41,485 nt of DNA from Rubrivivax sp. Lineage in GTDB: Bacteria; Pseudomonadota; Gammaproteobacteria; Burkholderiales; Burkholderiaceae_C. The notes under the pieces were generated by a model that saw only the letters and a program-made list of their open reading frames with translations, did not search any database and was not told the DNA's origin. The stretch covers positions 1-41,485 of the forward strand of contig JAIXZR010000238.1 in NCBI GenBank assembly GCA_027489455.1, given 5' to 3'. How positions within the stretch are numbered: the stretch's first letter is position 1; every line of letters starts with the position of its first letter. This document shows, piece by piece, positions 1-9,064 of this stretch. A program made the translations under genes and the position numbers.

Positions 1-306
1 GGCTCCGAGACCAAGGTCAAGGTCGTCAAGAACAAGGTCAGCCCGCCGTTCAAGACCGCCGAGTTCGACATCCTCTACGGCGAAGGCATCAGCCGCGAGG
101 GCGAGATCATCGACATGGGCGTGACGGCCAAGGTGCTGGAAAAGAGCGGCGCCTGGTACGCCTACAACGGCGAAAAGATCGGCCAGGGCAAGGACAACGC
201 GCGCGAGTTCCTGCGTGAGAACCCCGACGTGGCACGCGAGATCGAGAACAAGGTGCGCGAATTCATGGGCATCCCCCTGCTCAACCCCGAAGCCACGGGC
301 GGCTGA
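1..306 (+). CDS. recA: RecA recombinase, C-terminal part (5' end outside window)
   Basis: This is the last 101 residues of RecA, the ATP-dependent DNA strand-exchange protein that forms filaments on single-stranded DNA and triggers LexA cleavage. The frame is open from the first base. The C-terminal landmarks are plain: [15 protein letters not shown], the [25 protein letters not shown] block, and [10 protein letters not shown] near the end. The ATP-binding core lies upstream of the window. The stop is followed 13 bases later by the likely recX start, the usual recA-recX order, in which RecX restrains RecA filaments. Identification is secure; only the start is missing. Confidence 0.97.
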   Translation, partial: GSETKVKVVKNKVSPPFKTAEFDILYGEGISREGEIIDMGVTAKVLEKSGAWYAYNGEKIGQGKDNAREFLRENPDVAREIENKVREFMGIPLLNPEATGG

Positions 307-319
307 CGACCGCAGCGCA

Positions 320-892
320 GTGGCTTTCGGCGCGCCTTCGCTCAAGGGCCGGGCCCTGCGCTACCTGGCCCAGCGCGAGCACTCGCGCGCAGAGCTCGCC
401 CGCAAGCTACGCCGCTTCGTCGCGGCGCCGGACGCCCAAGACGCCAGTGGCGACGACCACGCCCCCGGGGGCACCCGTGCCGCCAGCCGGGCCGCCGGCA
501 ACGAGCAGATCGAAGCCGCCCTGGACGACCTGGCTGCCCAGGGCCTGCTGAGCGACGCGCGTGCCGCTGCCTCGGTCCTGCACAGCCAGGCGGCACGCAG
601 CGGTGAGCGCCGCCTGCGGCAGGCCTTGCAGGCCAAGGGGCTGGCGGCCGATCTCGTGGCCGACACGCTGGCGCAGGCCCGGGGCAGTGAATACGAGCGT
701 GCCCTGGCGCTGTGGCAGCGGCGCTTCGGCCAAGCTGCGCAAGAGGGCGCCGAACGGGCGCGCCAGGCGCGCTACCTGCAAGGCCGGGGGTTCAGCCACG
801 ACGTGATCTACCGCGTACTGCGCGCCAGCGGCAGCGGCAGCGCTGACGATGCGCAGAGGGCTGGACAGGGTGATTCGCCAGGCGAGGCCTAG
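320..892 (+). CDS. recX: Regulatory protein RecX
   Basis: RecX binds RecA filaments and limits their growth or activity. The call rests on position directly after recA and on RecX-like helical repeats: LKGRALRYLAQREHSRAELARKL near the start, then LDDLAAQGLLSD, RLRQALQAKGL and a terminal RYLQGRGFSHDVIYRVL. I chose the GTG at 320 (VAFGAPSLKG) because it follows the recA stop closely and begins just before the first conserved helix; an ATG at 215 would lie inside recA. The product is about 190 residues. Between the first and second repeats is a low-complexity stretch of roughly 25 residues (AAPDAQDASGDDHAPGG) that looks like a lineage-specific insertion. Confidence 0.9.
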   Translation: MAFGAPSLKGRALRYLAQREHSRAELARKLRRFVAAPDAQDASGDDHAPGGTRAASRAAGNEQIEAALDDLAAQGLLSDARAAASVLHSQAARSGERRLRQALQAKGLAADLVADTLAQARGSEYERALALWQRRFGQAAQEGAERARQARYLQGRGFSHDVIYRVLRASGSGSADDAQRAGQGDSPGEA

Positions 893-946
893 AGCCCCGG
901 CCCTAGGCGGCCGTCATGCTGGCGTCAGCTCTGCTGCAACGCAGCA

Positions 947-954
947 TGCTAAAT
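947..954 (+). promoter_or_regulatory. Candidate extended -10 promoter for the DUF2889-sucCD operon
   Basis: TGCTAAAT fits an extended -10 element (TGnTAnnnT-like) and lies about 40 bases before the DUF2889 start, inside the 102-base gap after recX. It is the most AT-rich spot of that gap. No convincing -35 box is visible, as is common for extended -10 promoters. It would give the sucCD operon its own start separate from recAX. Sequence pattern only. Confidence 0.35.
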
Positions 955-994
955 TCGCCAGAGCTGGTCACCAGCGTTTCACGCCCTGCACCCG

Positions 995-1596
995 ATGTCC
1001 CTCCTGCCAGCGGCGCCCCGGCGCCAGCTCAAACACCACCGTCGGGTCGACGTGCAGGTGTTTTGCAGGGAAGACGGCTTGTGGGAAGCCGATGCCACCC
1101 TGGTCGACACCAAGACGCGCGCCGTACCCATGGCGGACGGCCTGCGGCAGGCCGGTGAACCGGTGCACGACATGGTGTTGCGCGTGGTCGTCAATGCCCA
1201 GCTCGACATCCTGGCCGCCGGCTCGCAGACACGCTGGATGCCGTACCCCGGCGTCTGCGACCAGCACGGCGACGCCTACGGCCGGCTGGTCGGGCTGAAC
1301 CTCCTTCGCGACTTCCGGCGCCAGCTGCGTGAGCGCCTGGGGGGCGTGCAGGGCTGCACCCATCTCAGTGAGCTGGCCCTGGTGCTGCCCACGGCCGTGG
1401 TGCAGGCCTTTGCCGGCGACGTCATCGACACCCGCGGCACCGCGGAAGGTGCCAGCCAGCCATTCCAGATCGACCGCTGCCACGCCCTGCGCAGCAGCGG
1501 CGAAGCCGTGCGCACGCACTACCCGCGCTGGTATCGCCCAGGGCCTGCGACGGCCGACAATCCCGCATCCACTCTGCAGACGAGCAAGGACACCCC

Positions 1597-1600
<4 letters not shown>
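995..1600 (+). CDS. DUF2889 domain protein
   Basis: This 201-residue soluble protein of unknown function matches the DUF2889 family as I know it. It opens [33 protein letters not shown] and continues with a [14 protein letters not shown] block and [12 protein letters not shown]. Conserved Asp/His/Cys residues (HDM, CDQHGD, GCTHL) hint at metal or ligand binding, but no reaction can be assigned. The ATG at 995 places the conserved N-terminal motif at the very start. Its TGA overlaps the sucC ATG in an ATGA arrangement, so the two are probably translationally coupled. No signal peptide or membrane segment is apparent. Confidence 0.85.
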
Positions 1601-2757
<1,157 letters not shown>

Positions 2758-2773
2758 CCCGGAGCACACACAC

Positions 2774-3667
2774 ATGAGCATCTTCATCAACAAGGACACC
2801 CGCGTCGTCACGCAGGGCATCACCGGCAAGACCGGGCAGTTCCACACCAAGGGTTGCCAGGCTTATGCCAACGGCAAGAACTGCTTCGTGGCTGGCGTGA
2901 ACCCCAAGAAGGCCGGCGAGAGCTTCGAGGGCATCCCCATCCTGGCCAGCGTGAAGGACGCCAAGGAACAGCACGGCGCCAACGTCAGCGTCATCTACGT
3001 GCCGCCGGCCGGCGCCGCCGCCGCGATCTGGGAAGCCGTGGAAGCCGACCTGGACCTCGTGATTTGCATCACCGAAGGCATCCCCGTGAAGGACATGCTG
3101 ATGGTGCGCAACCGGATGAAGGCCAAGGAAGCCGCCGGTGGCAAGAAGACGCTGCTGCTGGGCCCCAACTGCCCTGGGCTGATCACGCCCGAAGAGATCA
3201 AGATCGGCATCATGCCCGGCCACATCCACCGCAAGGGCCGCATCGGCGTGGTCAGCCGCAGTGGCACGCTCACTTATGAAGCCGTGGCCCAGCTCACGGA
3301 GATCGGCCTGGGCCAGAGCAGCGCCGTGGGCATCGGCGGGGATCCGATCAACGGCCTGAAGCACATCGACGTGATGCAGGCCTTCAACGACGATCCCGAC
3401 ACCGACGCCGTGATCATGATCGGCGAAATCGGCGGCCCCGACGAAGCCGAGGCCGCGCGCTGGTGCAAGGCGAACATGAAGAAGCCCATCGTCGGCTTCA
3501 TCGCTGGCGTCACCGCCCCGGCGGGCAAGCGCATGGGCCACGCCGGCGCGCTGATCAGCGGCGGCGCCGACACCGCCGACGCCAAGCTGGCGATCATGGA
3601 AGAGTGCGGGTTCACCGTCACCCGCAACCCCAGCGAGATGGGCCGCCTGCTCAAGGGCCTGCTCTAG
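2774..3667 (+). CDS. sucD: Succinyl-CoA ligase [ADP-forming], alpha subunit
   Basis: SucD is the alpha subunit of succinyl-CoA synthetase. It binds CoA in its N-terminal Rossmann domain ([14 protein letters not shown]) and carries the phosphorylated histidine. That residue is His256 in [24 protein letters not shown] is also diagnostic. At 297 residues it is full length. GGAG lies about 10 bases before the ATG. It closes the DUF2889-sucC-sucD operon and is followed by a strong hairpin. Nothing unusual is seen. Confidence 0.98.
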   Translation: MSIFINKDTRVVTQGITGKTGQFHTKGCQAYANGKNCFVAGVNPKKAGESFEGIPILASVKDAKEQHGANVSVIYVPPAGAAAAIWEAVEADLDLVICITEGIPVKDMLMVRNRMKAKEAAGGKKTLLLGPNCPGLITPEEIKIGIMPGHIHRKGRIGVVSRSGTLTYEAVAQLTEIGLGQSSAVGIGGDPINGLKHIDVMQAFNDDPDTDAVIMIGEIGGPDEAEAARWCKANMKKPIVGFIAGVTAPAGKRMGHAGALISGGADTADAKLAIMEECGFTVTRNPSEMGRLLKGLL

Positions 3668-3706
3668 CACCCGCCTGGCACGGCCCGCGGGGGCCGTAGT
3701 TCCCAC

Positions 3707-3741
3707 AGACGGCGCCCAGGTGGCGCCGTCTACACTTTTGC
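3707..3741 (+). terminator. Intrinsic terminator after sucD
   Basis: A perfect 10-bp stem, AGACGGCGCC (3707-3716) and GGCGCCGTCT (3722-3731), encloses the five-base loop CAGGT and is followed by TACACTTTTG. It lies 40 bases past the sucD stop and separates that operon from the TerC-family gene. Confidence 0.8.
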
Positions 3742-3832
3742 CCTACTGGTTGTGTGCCATCACCCTGGCGCGCAGCCTGCCGAGGCGGCATCCAGCCGCC
3801 GCTGGCGCAGTGTTTGCGAAAGAAGCCCGCCG

Positions 3833-4570
3833 ATGGACATGTTCACCGACCCCGCCTTCTGGCTTGCCGTAGGCCAGATCATCATGATCGACATCCTGCT
3901 GGGTGGCGATAACGCGGTCGTGATCGCGCTGGCCTGCCGCAAGCTGCCGCCCCATCTGCGCACCAAGGGCATCATCTGGGGCACGGCGGGCGCCATCATC
4001 CTGCGCGTCATCCTGATCTTCTTCGCGCTCACGCTGCTGGCGATCCCCTTCCTCAAGCTGGTGGGCGCCGCGCTGCTGGTGTGGATCGGCGTCAAGCTGT
4101 TGGCGCCCGACGACGACGGCCACGGCGACATCGCCGCTTCCGACAAACTGATCGCCGCCATCAAGACCATCATCGTGGCCGACCTGGTGATGAGCATCGA
4201 CAACGTGATCGCCATCGCCGGCGCAGCCCAGGGCGCGGGCGAACACCAGATGGTGCTGGTGATCTTCGGCCTGCTGGTGAGCATTCCCATCATCGTCTGG
4301 GGCAGCCAGCTGGTGATCAAGCTGATGGACCGCTTCCCGCTGATCATCACGCTGGGCGGCATGCTGCTGGGCTGGATCGCGGGCACGATGGCCGTGACCG
4401 ACCCGGCGATCCTCTCGCACATGCCGCTGTCCACGCCCGCGGAAGCCGGCCAGGCCCCCGAGGTGCTGGCCGCCGTGCGCTACGGGGCTGGCGTGGCCGG
4501 CGCGCTGCTGGTGCTGGCGATCGGCATGGCCGTCAAGCGGCGGTCCGCTGCGGCGGGCCCCGCCCACTGA
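3833..4570 (+). CDS. TerC family integral membrane protein
   Basis: This 245-residue polytopic membrane protein belongs to the TerC/Alx-like family, members of which have been linked to manganese export and tellurite resistance. Visible family marks are ILLGGDNAVVIALA in the first membrane helix and the repeat-related VMSIDNVIAIAGAA in the middle, each placing an acidic residue and Asn within a helix as expected of a metal site. Six or seven hydrophobic segments can be drawn. I chose the ATG at 3833 (MDMFTDPAFWLAVGQ) because it precedes the first helix; an upstream ATG at 3752 would add an unrelated Arg-rich leader. It stands alone between the sucD terminator and the kinase gene. The substrate cannot be read from sequence. 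Confidence 0.9.
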   Translation: MDMFTDPAFWLAVGQIIMIDILLGGDNAVVIALACRKLPPHLRTKGIIWGTAGAIILRVILIFFALTLLAIPFLKLVGAALLVWIGVKLLAPDDDGHGDIAASDKLIAAIKTIIVADLVMSIDNVIAIAGAAQGAGEHQMVLVIFGLLVSIPIIVWGSQLVIKLMDRFPLIITLGGMLLGWIAGTMAVTDPAILSHMPLSTPAEAGQAPEVLAAVRYGAGVAGALLVLAIGMAVKRRSAAAGPAH

Positions 4571-4606
4571 CGGGGGCCGCCCGCGCCGCACCGGCGCCCG
4601 CATCCC

Positions 4607-5488
4607 ATGGGCACACCCACCCGCCCACCCGGCCAGCGTCTGCGCTTTGCAGACCGCTTCGACCTGCTGCGCCTGCTGGGGCGCGGCGCACACGCACGGG
4701 TCTACGCCGCCCACGACCGCAGCTTCAACCGCCTGGTGGCACTGAAGATCTTCGCCCTGCGCAGCCGCGCCGAAACCGGTCTGGCGGGCGCCGAGGCCCG
4801 CAGCCGCTTCGAAACCGAAGCCCGCACCGCCCAGCGCCTGCGGCACCCGGACATCGTGCAGGTGCTGGAAGCCGGCGACTACGAGGGCCAGGCCTGGCTG
4901 GCCATGGAACTGGTGGCCGGCAGCTCGCTGGCGCGCTACACCGATCGTGCGCGGCTGCTGCCCGAGCCCGCCGTGCTGCGCACCGGCCAGCGCATCGCCC
5001 TGGCGCTGGCCCACGCCCATGCCCAGCGCGTGGTGCACCGTGACCTGAAGCCCGCCAACGTGCTGGTCGACTGGCCCAGCGACACGCTGAAGATCGTCGA
5101 TTTCGGCCTCGCGCGCAGCGACGACGCCGCCGCCACCCGCACCGGGCTGATGCTGGGCACGCCGCAGTACATGGCGCCCGAGCTGCTGGCCGGCGGCCGG
5201 CCCAGCGAAGGCAGCGATTTCTATGCCCTGGGGGTGGTGCTGTTCGAGCTGCTCAGCGGCCGGCTGCCCTTCGAGACCAGCAACATGGGCGAACTGCTGC
5301 GCCGCGCAGCCCATGAACCCGCGCCCGACCTGCGCAGCATCCAGCCCCGCACGCCCGACGCCCTGGCCGAGCTGCTGGCCGGCCTGCTGGCCACCCGGCC
5401 AGCCCAGCGCCTGGCCGACGGCGCGCAGATCGCCGGCCGCCTGCGCAGCCTGCGGCTGGCATGGCCGGGCGGTGCGATGTCACGCTAA
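4607..5488 (+). CDS. Serine/threonine protein kinase (Hanks type), soluble
   Basis: A bacterial Hanks-type kinase of 293 residues consisting of little more than the catalytic domain. It has a glycine loop ([11 protein letters not shown], residues 23-33), ATP-binding Lys47 in VALKIF, catalytic loop HRDLKPAN (Asp146), DFG at 165-167, and activation segment GTPQYMAPE ending at Glu192. No transmembrane helix or extracellular sensor domain follows, unlike PASTA-type kinases, so it should be cytosolic. It heads a same-strand group with a PP2C phosphatase and an FHA protein, the classical writer, eraser and reader of Thr phosphorylation. Targets are not evident. Confidence 0.93.
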   Translation: MGTPTRPPGQRLRFADRFDLLRLLGRGAHARVYAAHDRSFNRLVALKIFALRSRAETGLAGAEARSRFETEARTAQRLRHPDIVQVLEAGDYEGQAWLAMELVAGSSLARYTDRARLLPEPAVLRTGQRIALALAHAHAQRVVHRDLKPANVLVDWPSDTLKIVDFGLARSDDAAATRTGLMLGTPQYMAPELLAGGRPSEGSDFYALGVVLFELLSGRLPFETSNMGELLRRAAHEPAPDLRSIQPRTPDALAELLAGLLATRPAQRLADGAQIAGRLRSLRLAWPGGAMSR

Positions 5489-5613
5489 GGTCGCCAGACC
5501 GGACGCCAGGCCCGGGGCCAGGGGCCGGGTTCGGGCCCACAATCCGCAGAATTAGCACCCTCCTTCGGTCGGTGGCCGTCTGCCACGCGGCCGGGTTCCG
5601 CACCGCTCGCGCC

Positions 5614-6435
5614 TTGGCCACCACGACACCCGCGCCCACCCCCACGATCGACATGCACGCCGCGGTCGACGCCGGCCGCGCGCGCAGCAACAACGAGGAT
5701 TCCGTCGCCATCGACCCCGGCGCGGCGCTGGCCGTGCTGGCCGACGGCATGGGCGGCTACAACGCAGGCGAAGTGGCCGCCAACATGGCCACCAGCTTCA
5801 TCCGCACCGAGCTCGGCCGCTGGCTGCGCGAAGCCAGCGGCCAGGCCAGCGACGCCGAAGTGCGCCGGGCGATGGACATCTGCGTGGACAACGCCAACCG
5901 CGCCATCTACAGCGCCAGCAACACCCACCCCCAGTACGCGGGCATGGGCACGACGCTGGTGGTGGCGGTGTTCCGCGACGGCAAGCTGCTGCTGGGCCAC
6001 GTGGGCGATTCGCGCTGCTACCGGCTGCGCGCCGGGCGCATGCAGCAGCTCACGCGCGACCACTCGCTGCTGCAGGAGCAGATCGACGCCGGCCTGATCA
6101 CGCCCGAGCAGGCGGCGTTCTCTGCCAACAAGAACCTGGTGACGCGGGCGGTGGGCGTGGAAGACACCGTGCTGCTGGAAACCCACCAGCACGATCTGCA
6201 GGCCGACGATCTGTACCTGCTGTGTTCCGACGGTCTGTCGGACATGCTCGACGACGCCGCCATCGCCCAGCTGCTGCTGGCGCCAGATGCGCAGGAATCC
6301 TTGGAAAGGACGAGCCGTGCCTTGATTGCCGCTGCCAACGACGCAGGGGGCAAGGATAATATCTCCGTGATCCTGGTGCGGGCCTCCGGCGGCGCAAACG
6401 CATCAGCCAGGTCGTGGTGGCCGTTTCGTCGATGA
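5614..6435 (+). CDS. PP2C-family Ser/Thr protein phosphatase (Stp type)
   Basis: A metal-dependent protein phosphatase likely to reverse the neighbouring kinase. The PP2C motifs are all present: DAGRARSNNEDS, ADGMGGYNAGE (metal-binding Asp and Gly), GMGTTLVV, HVGDSRCYRLR, LLCSDGLSDML and GGKDNISVILV. The start is uncertain: TTG at 5614 gives 273 residues with a 13-residue lead before the domain, ATG at 5653 begins at MHAAVDAGR, and an ATG at 5461 overlaps the kinase but adds a Pro/Gly-rich stretch unlike the family. None has a convincing ribosome site. The C-terminus (SARSWWPFRR) has no membrane segment. The FHA gene follows after 90 bases. Confidence 0.93.
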   Translation: MATTTPAPTPTIDMHAAVDAGRARSNNEDSVAIDPGAALAVLADGMGGYNAGEVAANMATSFIRTELGRWLREASGQASDAEVRRAMDICVDNANRAIYSASNTHPQYAGMGTTLVVAVFRDGKLLLGHVGDSRCYRLRAGRMQQLTRDHSLLQEQIDAGLITPEQAAFSANKNLVTRAVGVEDTVLLETHQHDLQADDLYLLCSDGLSDMLDDAAIAQLLLAPDAQESLERTSRALIAAANDAGGKDNISVILVRASGGANASARSWWPFRR

Positions 6436-6525
6436 AGCCCACCACCCGCATCCAGCACACAAGAATCGACGCCGCAGGCGTTTCGCGGGTTGCTGCCGGC
6501 AACCCGCTGCAATGAGGTCTCGGGC

Positions 6526-7248
6526 ATGGGCAAGCTGGTCGTTTCGCTCGACGGGGTGGTGGTCAAGGAAGTCCAGATCACCAAGGACAAGACCACCCTG
6601 GGTCGGCGGCCTTACAACGACATCGTCATCGACAACCTGGCGGTCAGCGGCGAACACGCTGTGCTGCAGATGGTGGGTGCCGACGTCTTCATCGAAGACC
6701 TCAACAGCACCAACGGCACCTACATCAATGGCAAGGCCATCAAGAAGCAGCTGCTGACGCACAACGACACGGTCGAGATCGGCAAGTACAAGATCAAGTA
6801 CCTGGTCGACGACAACAGCGACTACGAGAAGACACTGATCATGCGGCCGCCCGGCAGCCAGCAGCCGGTGGCGGCAGCGCAAGCGCCGCAGGCCCAGCAC
6901 AGCCTGCTGCAGCCCAGCCAACCCGGCCTCGGGCTGGGTGCGGCTGCGCCGGCGCCGGCAGCGGCCGCCGCGCCGGCCCATGCGGGGGCCGCAGCCCTCA
7001 TCAAGGTGCTCAACGGCGCCGCCGCCGGCCGCGAGGTGGTGCTGACGAAGATCGTCACCACCGTCGGCAAGCCCGGCGTGCAGGTGGCCAGCATCACCAA
7101 GCGGCCCACGGGCTACGCCTTCGCACACGTCGAAGGCGCCACCAAGCCCAGCATCAACGGCTCGCCGCTGGTCGGCGATTCCGTGCCCCTGCGCAACGGC
7201 GACGTGATCGAACTCGCCGGCACGCAGATGCAGTTCATCTACCGCTGA
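6526..7248 (+). CDS. FHA domain protein with a second C-terminal FHA-like domain
   Basis: FHA domains bind phosphothreonine peptides. Residues 1-80 form a canonical one: GRR at 26-28, SGEH at 41-44 and STNGTYINGK at 61-70 carry the phosphate-contacting Arg, Ser and Asn. A Pro/Ala/Gln-rich linker (about 117-160) leads to a second domain (about 161-240) with an FHA-like beta pattern (KVLNGAAAGREVVLTK, NGSPLVGDSVPLRNGDVIELAGTQMQF) but without a clean GR/SxxH set, so it may be degenerate. The ATG at 6526 is preceded by TGAGGT eight bases away. It is the probable reader of the adjacent kinase/phosphatase pair. Confidence 0.9.
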   Translation: MGKLVVSLDGVVVKEVQITKDKTTLGRRPYNDIVIDNLAVSGEHAVLQMVGADVFIEDLNSTNGTYINGKAIKKQLLTHNDTVEIGKYKIKYLVDDNSDYEKTLIMRPPGSQQPVAAAQAPQAQHSLLQPSQPGLGLGAAAPAPAAAAAPAHAGAAALIKVLNGAAAGREVVLTKIVTTVGKPGVQVASITKRPTGYAFAHVEGATKPSINGSPLVGDSVPLRNGDVIELAGTQMQFIYR

Positions 7249-7435
7249 GGCCACGCCGGCGGCCTTTGCCCCCGGGGCGTGAAGCCCTTCACGCCATCGT
7301 GCGGGGCAATCCTAAGGTTGGGGGAAACTGCAGCGGGCCGCCTTGCGCGGCGCGCGCGCTGGCATCACGATTGGCGCGCGCCGTGGCCGTTCTGCCCGGC
7401 GCCTGCTCCGCTTTACCCCCATCACCCCCGCCCCC

Positions 7436-8245
7436 ATGAAGATCCGCGTGCTCGGCTGTTCGGGTTCGATTGCTGCCGGCAGCCGCACCACGTCCTTCCT
7501 GGTGGACGGCACGATCCTGATCGACGCCGGCACCGGCGTCGGCGACCTGACGCTGGACGAGTTGTCTGCCGTCGACCACATCTTCGTCACCCATTCCCAC
7601 CTGGACCACGTGCTGGCCATCGGCCTGCTGGCCGACAGCGTGGCGCGGCGCCGCACCGCCGCCCGCCGCCCGCCGGTGGTGGTGCATGCGCTGGCGGCCA
7701 CCATCGACGTGCTGCGCCGGCACATCTTCAACGGCCTGATCTGGCCCGATTTCACCCGCCTGCCCACGGCCGACCAGCCCGTGCTCGCCTTCGAGCCGCT
7801 GGCGCTGGGTGACGTGCTGGTGGCCGCCGGCCACCGCATCGAAGTGCTGCCTGCCGCGCACACCGTGCCTGCCGTGGGCTACGCCGTGCTGGACGCGCTG
7901 CCGGGCGGCGGCGCCTGGGTCTTCACCGGCGACACCGGGCCCAACCCGCCGCTGTGGCAGCGACTGGCGCAGATGCACGTGGGCGCGCTGGTGATCGAGA
8001 CCGCCTTCCGCGACGACGAGCACGCCGTGGCCAGCATCAGCCAGCACCTGTGCCCGTCGCGGCTGAAGACCGAGCTCGAGCACCTGGCGGCGCCGGCCGA
8101 CGTCTACATCACCCACATCAAGCCCGGCGAAGTGGAAGCGGTGATGGCCGAGATCGGCGCCCAGGCCAGCCGCCACCGCATCACGGCGCTGCAGACGGGG
8201 CAGGTGATGGGCGACGACGGAGTCGCACAGCCCGGCCTGGGCTGA
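7436..8245 (+). CDS. Metallo-beta-lactamase-fold hydrolase, likely class II 3',5'-cyclic-nucleotide phosphodiesterase
   Basis: The 269-residue protein has the MBL metal site THSHLDH (residues 52-58) and TGDTGP further on. The run HSHLDHVLAIGLLADS closely resembles the class II cAMP phosphodiesterase signature, so hydrolysis of a cyclic nucleotide is the best guess. RNase Z-like or other MBL activity cannot be excluded. The ATG at 7436 begins MKIRVLGCSGSI, the usual first strand. There is no signal peptide, so it should act in the cytosol. It follows the kinase-phosphatase-FHA set on the same strand after 187 bases and precedes the pilA control region. A link from cyclic nucleotides to the pilin is only inferred from position. 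Confidence 0.75.
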   Translation: MKIRVLGCSGSIAAGSRTTSFLVDGTILIDAGTGVGDLTLDELSAVDHIFVTHSHLDHVLAIGLLADSVARRRTAARRPPVVVHALAATIDVLRRHIFNGLIWPDFTRLPTADQPVLAFEPLALGDVLVAAGHRIEVLPAAHTVPAVGYAVLDALPGGGAWVFTGDTGPNPPLWQRLAQMHVGALVIETAFRDDEHAVASISQHLCPSRLKTELEHLAAPADVYITHIKPGEVEAVMAEIGAQASRHRITALQTGQVMGDDGVAQPGLG

Positions 8246-8265
8246 CGCCGGCCCGGCGCAGGGCC

Positions 8266-8310
8266 GCTGACAGGAATTGTCAGCAACTGCCGCTGACAGA
8301 CTTTGTCAGC
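8266..8310. promoter_or_regulatory. Two tandem 19-bp palindromes upstream of pilA (candidate PilR/activator sites)
   Basis: GCTGACA-GGAAT-TGTCAGC (8266-8284) and GCTGACA-GACTT-TGTCAGC (8292-8310) are perfect 7-bp inverted repeats with 5-base spacers; their centres are 26 bp apart. The arms match while the spacers differ, as expected of protein-binding sites. They lie 105-150 bp upstream of a sigma-54-type promoter, the usual distance for an enhancer-binding protein. The TGTC core recalls the TGTC-containing sites described for PilR at Pseudomonas pilA. A GC-rich bulged hairpin without a T-run follows at 8319-8341. The remaining part of the 238-base gap shows nothing else I can name. Confidence 0.6.
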
Positions 8311-8413
8311 ACGGGCCGCCCGGGGCCCGAGGCCCCCCGGGCCGGGTGACCAAACGCGTCGGTCGATGTGATCGATTGCACGCGAAACGCCGGGTTTCCG
8401 GAGCTGGCGAGCC

Positions 8414-8429
8414 TGGCACGGTCGCTGCA
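8414..8429 (+). promoter_or_regulatory. Sigma-54 (-24/-12) promoter of pilA
   Basis: TGGCACGGTCGCTGCA matches the RpoN consensus TGGCAC-N5-TTGCA at all but one position (CTGCA). The invariant GG (8415-8416) and GC (8427-8428) are separated by exactly 10 bases. Transcription would begin near 8440, giving a leader of about 45 bases before pilA. Two upstream palindromes are suitably placed for an activator such as PilR. Confidence 0.8.
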
Positions 8430-8483
8430 AACAGACCCCCTGTCCGCATCCCCAACACCCCTCTCTACACGGAGTCACTGAAG

Positions 8484-8996
8484 ATGAATCGCATGCAGCA
8501 CACCGTCCGTCGCGGTTTCACCCTGATCGAACTGATGATCGTCGTCGCGATCATCGGCATCCTGGCCGCCGTCGCACTGCCGGCCTACCAGGACTACACG
8601 GTCCGCGCCCGCGTCTCGGAAGGCCTGGTCGCCGCCTCGGCCGCCAAGGTCAACGTTCAGGACATTCTGGCCTCGGGTAACCCGGCCGGAGCAGCTACGG
8701 GCTACAGCACCGGCTTCACCCCCCAGAACGCCACCCGCAACGTCCAGAGCGTGGTGATCACCCCGGCCACCGGCGTCATCACGGTGACGACGACGGCCGC
8801 TGCCGGCAACGGCACCCTGATCATCACGCCCAACGCCCCCATCGGCACCCTGCTGCCGGCCGGCGCTGCCGCCTTCACGCCGCCGCCGCAAGCCGTGGCT
8901 TGGCGCTGCATGGCCGCCACCGCGGTGGCGAACGGCTTCGTCGGCACCGCTGCTGGCACGCTGCCGGCCCGCTTCGCTCCTTCCGAGTGCAAGTAA
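8484..8996 (+). CDS. pilA: Type IV pilin major subunit (PilA-like)
   Basis: The precursor of a type IVa pilin, the subunit of pili used for twitching, adhesion and DNA uptake. It has a short positive leader ([11 protein letters not shown]) cut by prepilin peptidase before Phe12, then [20 protein letters not shown] with the conserved Glu at mature position 5. Two cysteines, in WRCMA and at the end in SECK, probably form the C-terminal disulfide loop. The middle is rich in Thr, Ala and Gly ([13 protein letters not shown]), offering Ser/Thr sites for O-glycosylation. GGAG lies nine bases before the ATG. A sigma-54 promoter precedes and a hairpin terminator follows, so it is probably a strong single-gene transcript. 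Precursor length is 170 residues, normal for the family. Confidence 0.95.
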   Translation: MNRMQHTVRRGFTLIELMIVVAIIGILAAVALPAYQDYTVRARVSEGLVAASAAKVNVQDILASGNPAGAATGYSTGFTPQNATRNVQSVVITPATGVITVTTTAAAGNGTLIITPNAPIGTLLPAGAAAFTPPPQAVAWRCMAATAVANGFVGTAAGTLPARFAPSECK

Positions 8997-9016
8997 GTTA
9001 GCCCGGCTTTGCACCT

Positions 9017-9050
9017 GACAAAAGAGCGCCTTGGCGCTCTTTGTCGTTTC
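9017..9050 (+). terminator. Intrinsic terminator after pilA
   Basis: AAAGAGCGCC (9021-9030) pairs perfectly with GGCGCTCTTT (9033-9042), and the stem extends outward through GAC/GTC with one unpaired A. It is followed by GTCGTTTCTG. It ends 15 bases before tfpZ, so partial read-through could feed the accessory gene at a low level relative to pilin. Confidence 0.8.
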
Positions 9051-9064
9051 TGCATCCACCTCCG

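Noticed and set aside
4607..7248. Type VI secretion regulation by the kinase-phosphatase-FHA set
   Set aside because: No T6SS structural gene (tss) occurs in the window; the association is not supported here.
8319..8341. Terminator hairpin after the phosphodiesterase-like gene
   Set aside because: The GC-rich stem is bulged and lacks a T-run; it was left as part of the pilA upstream region.
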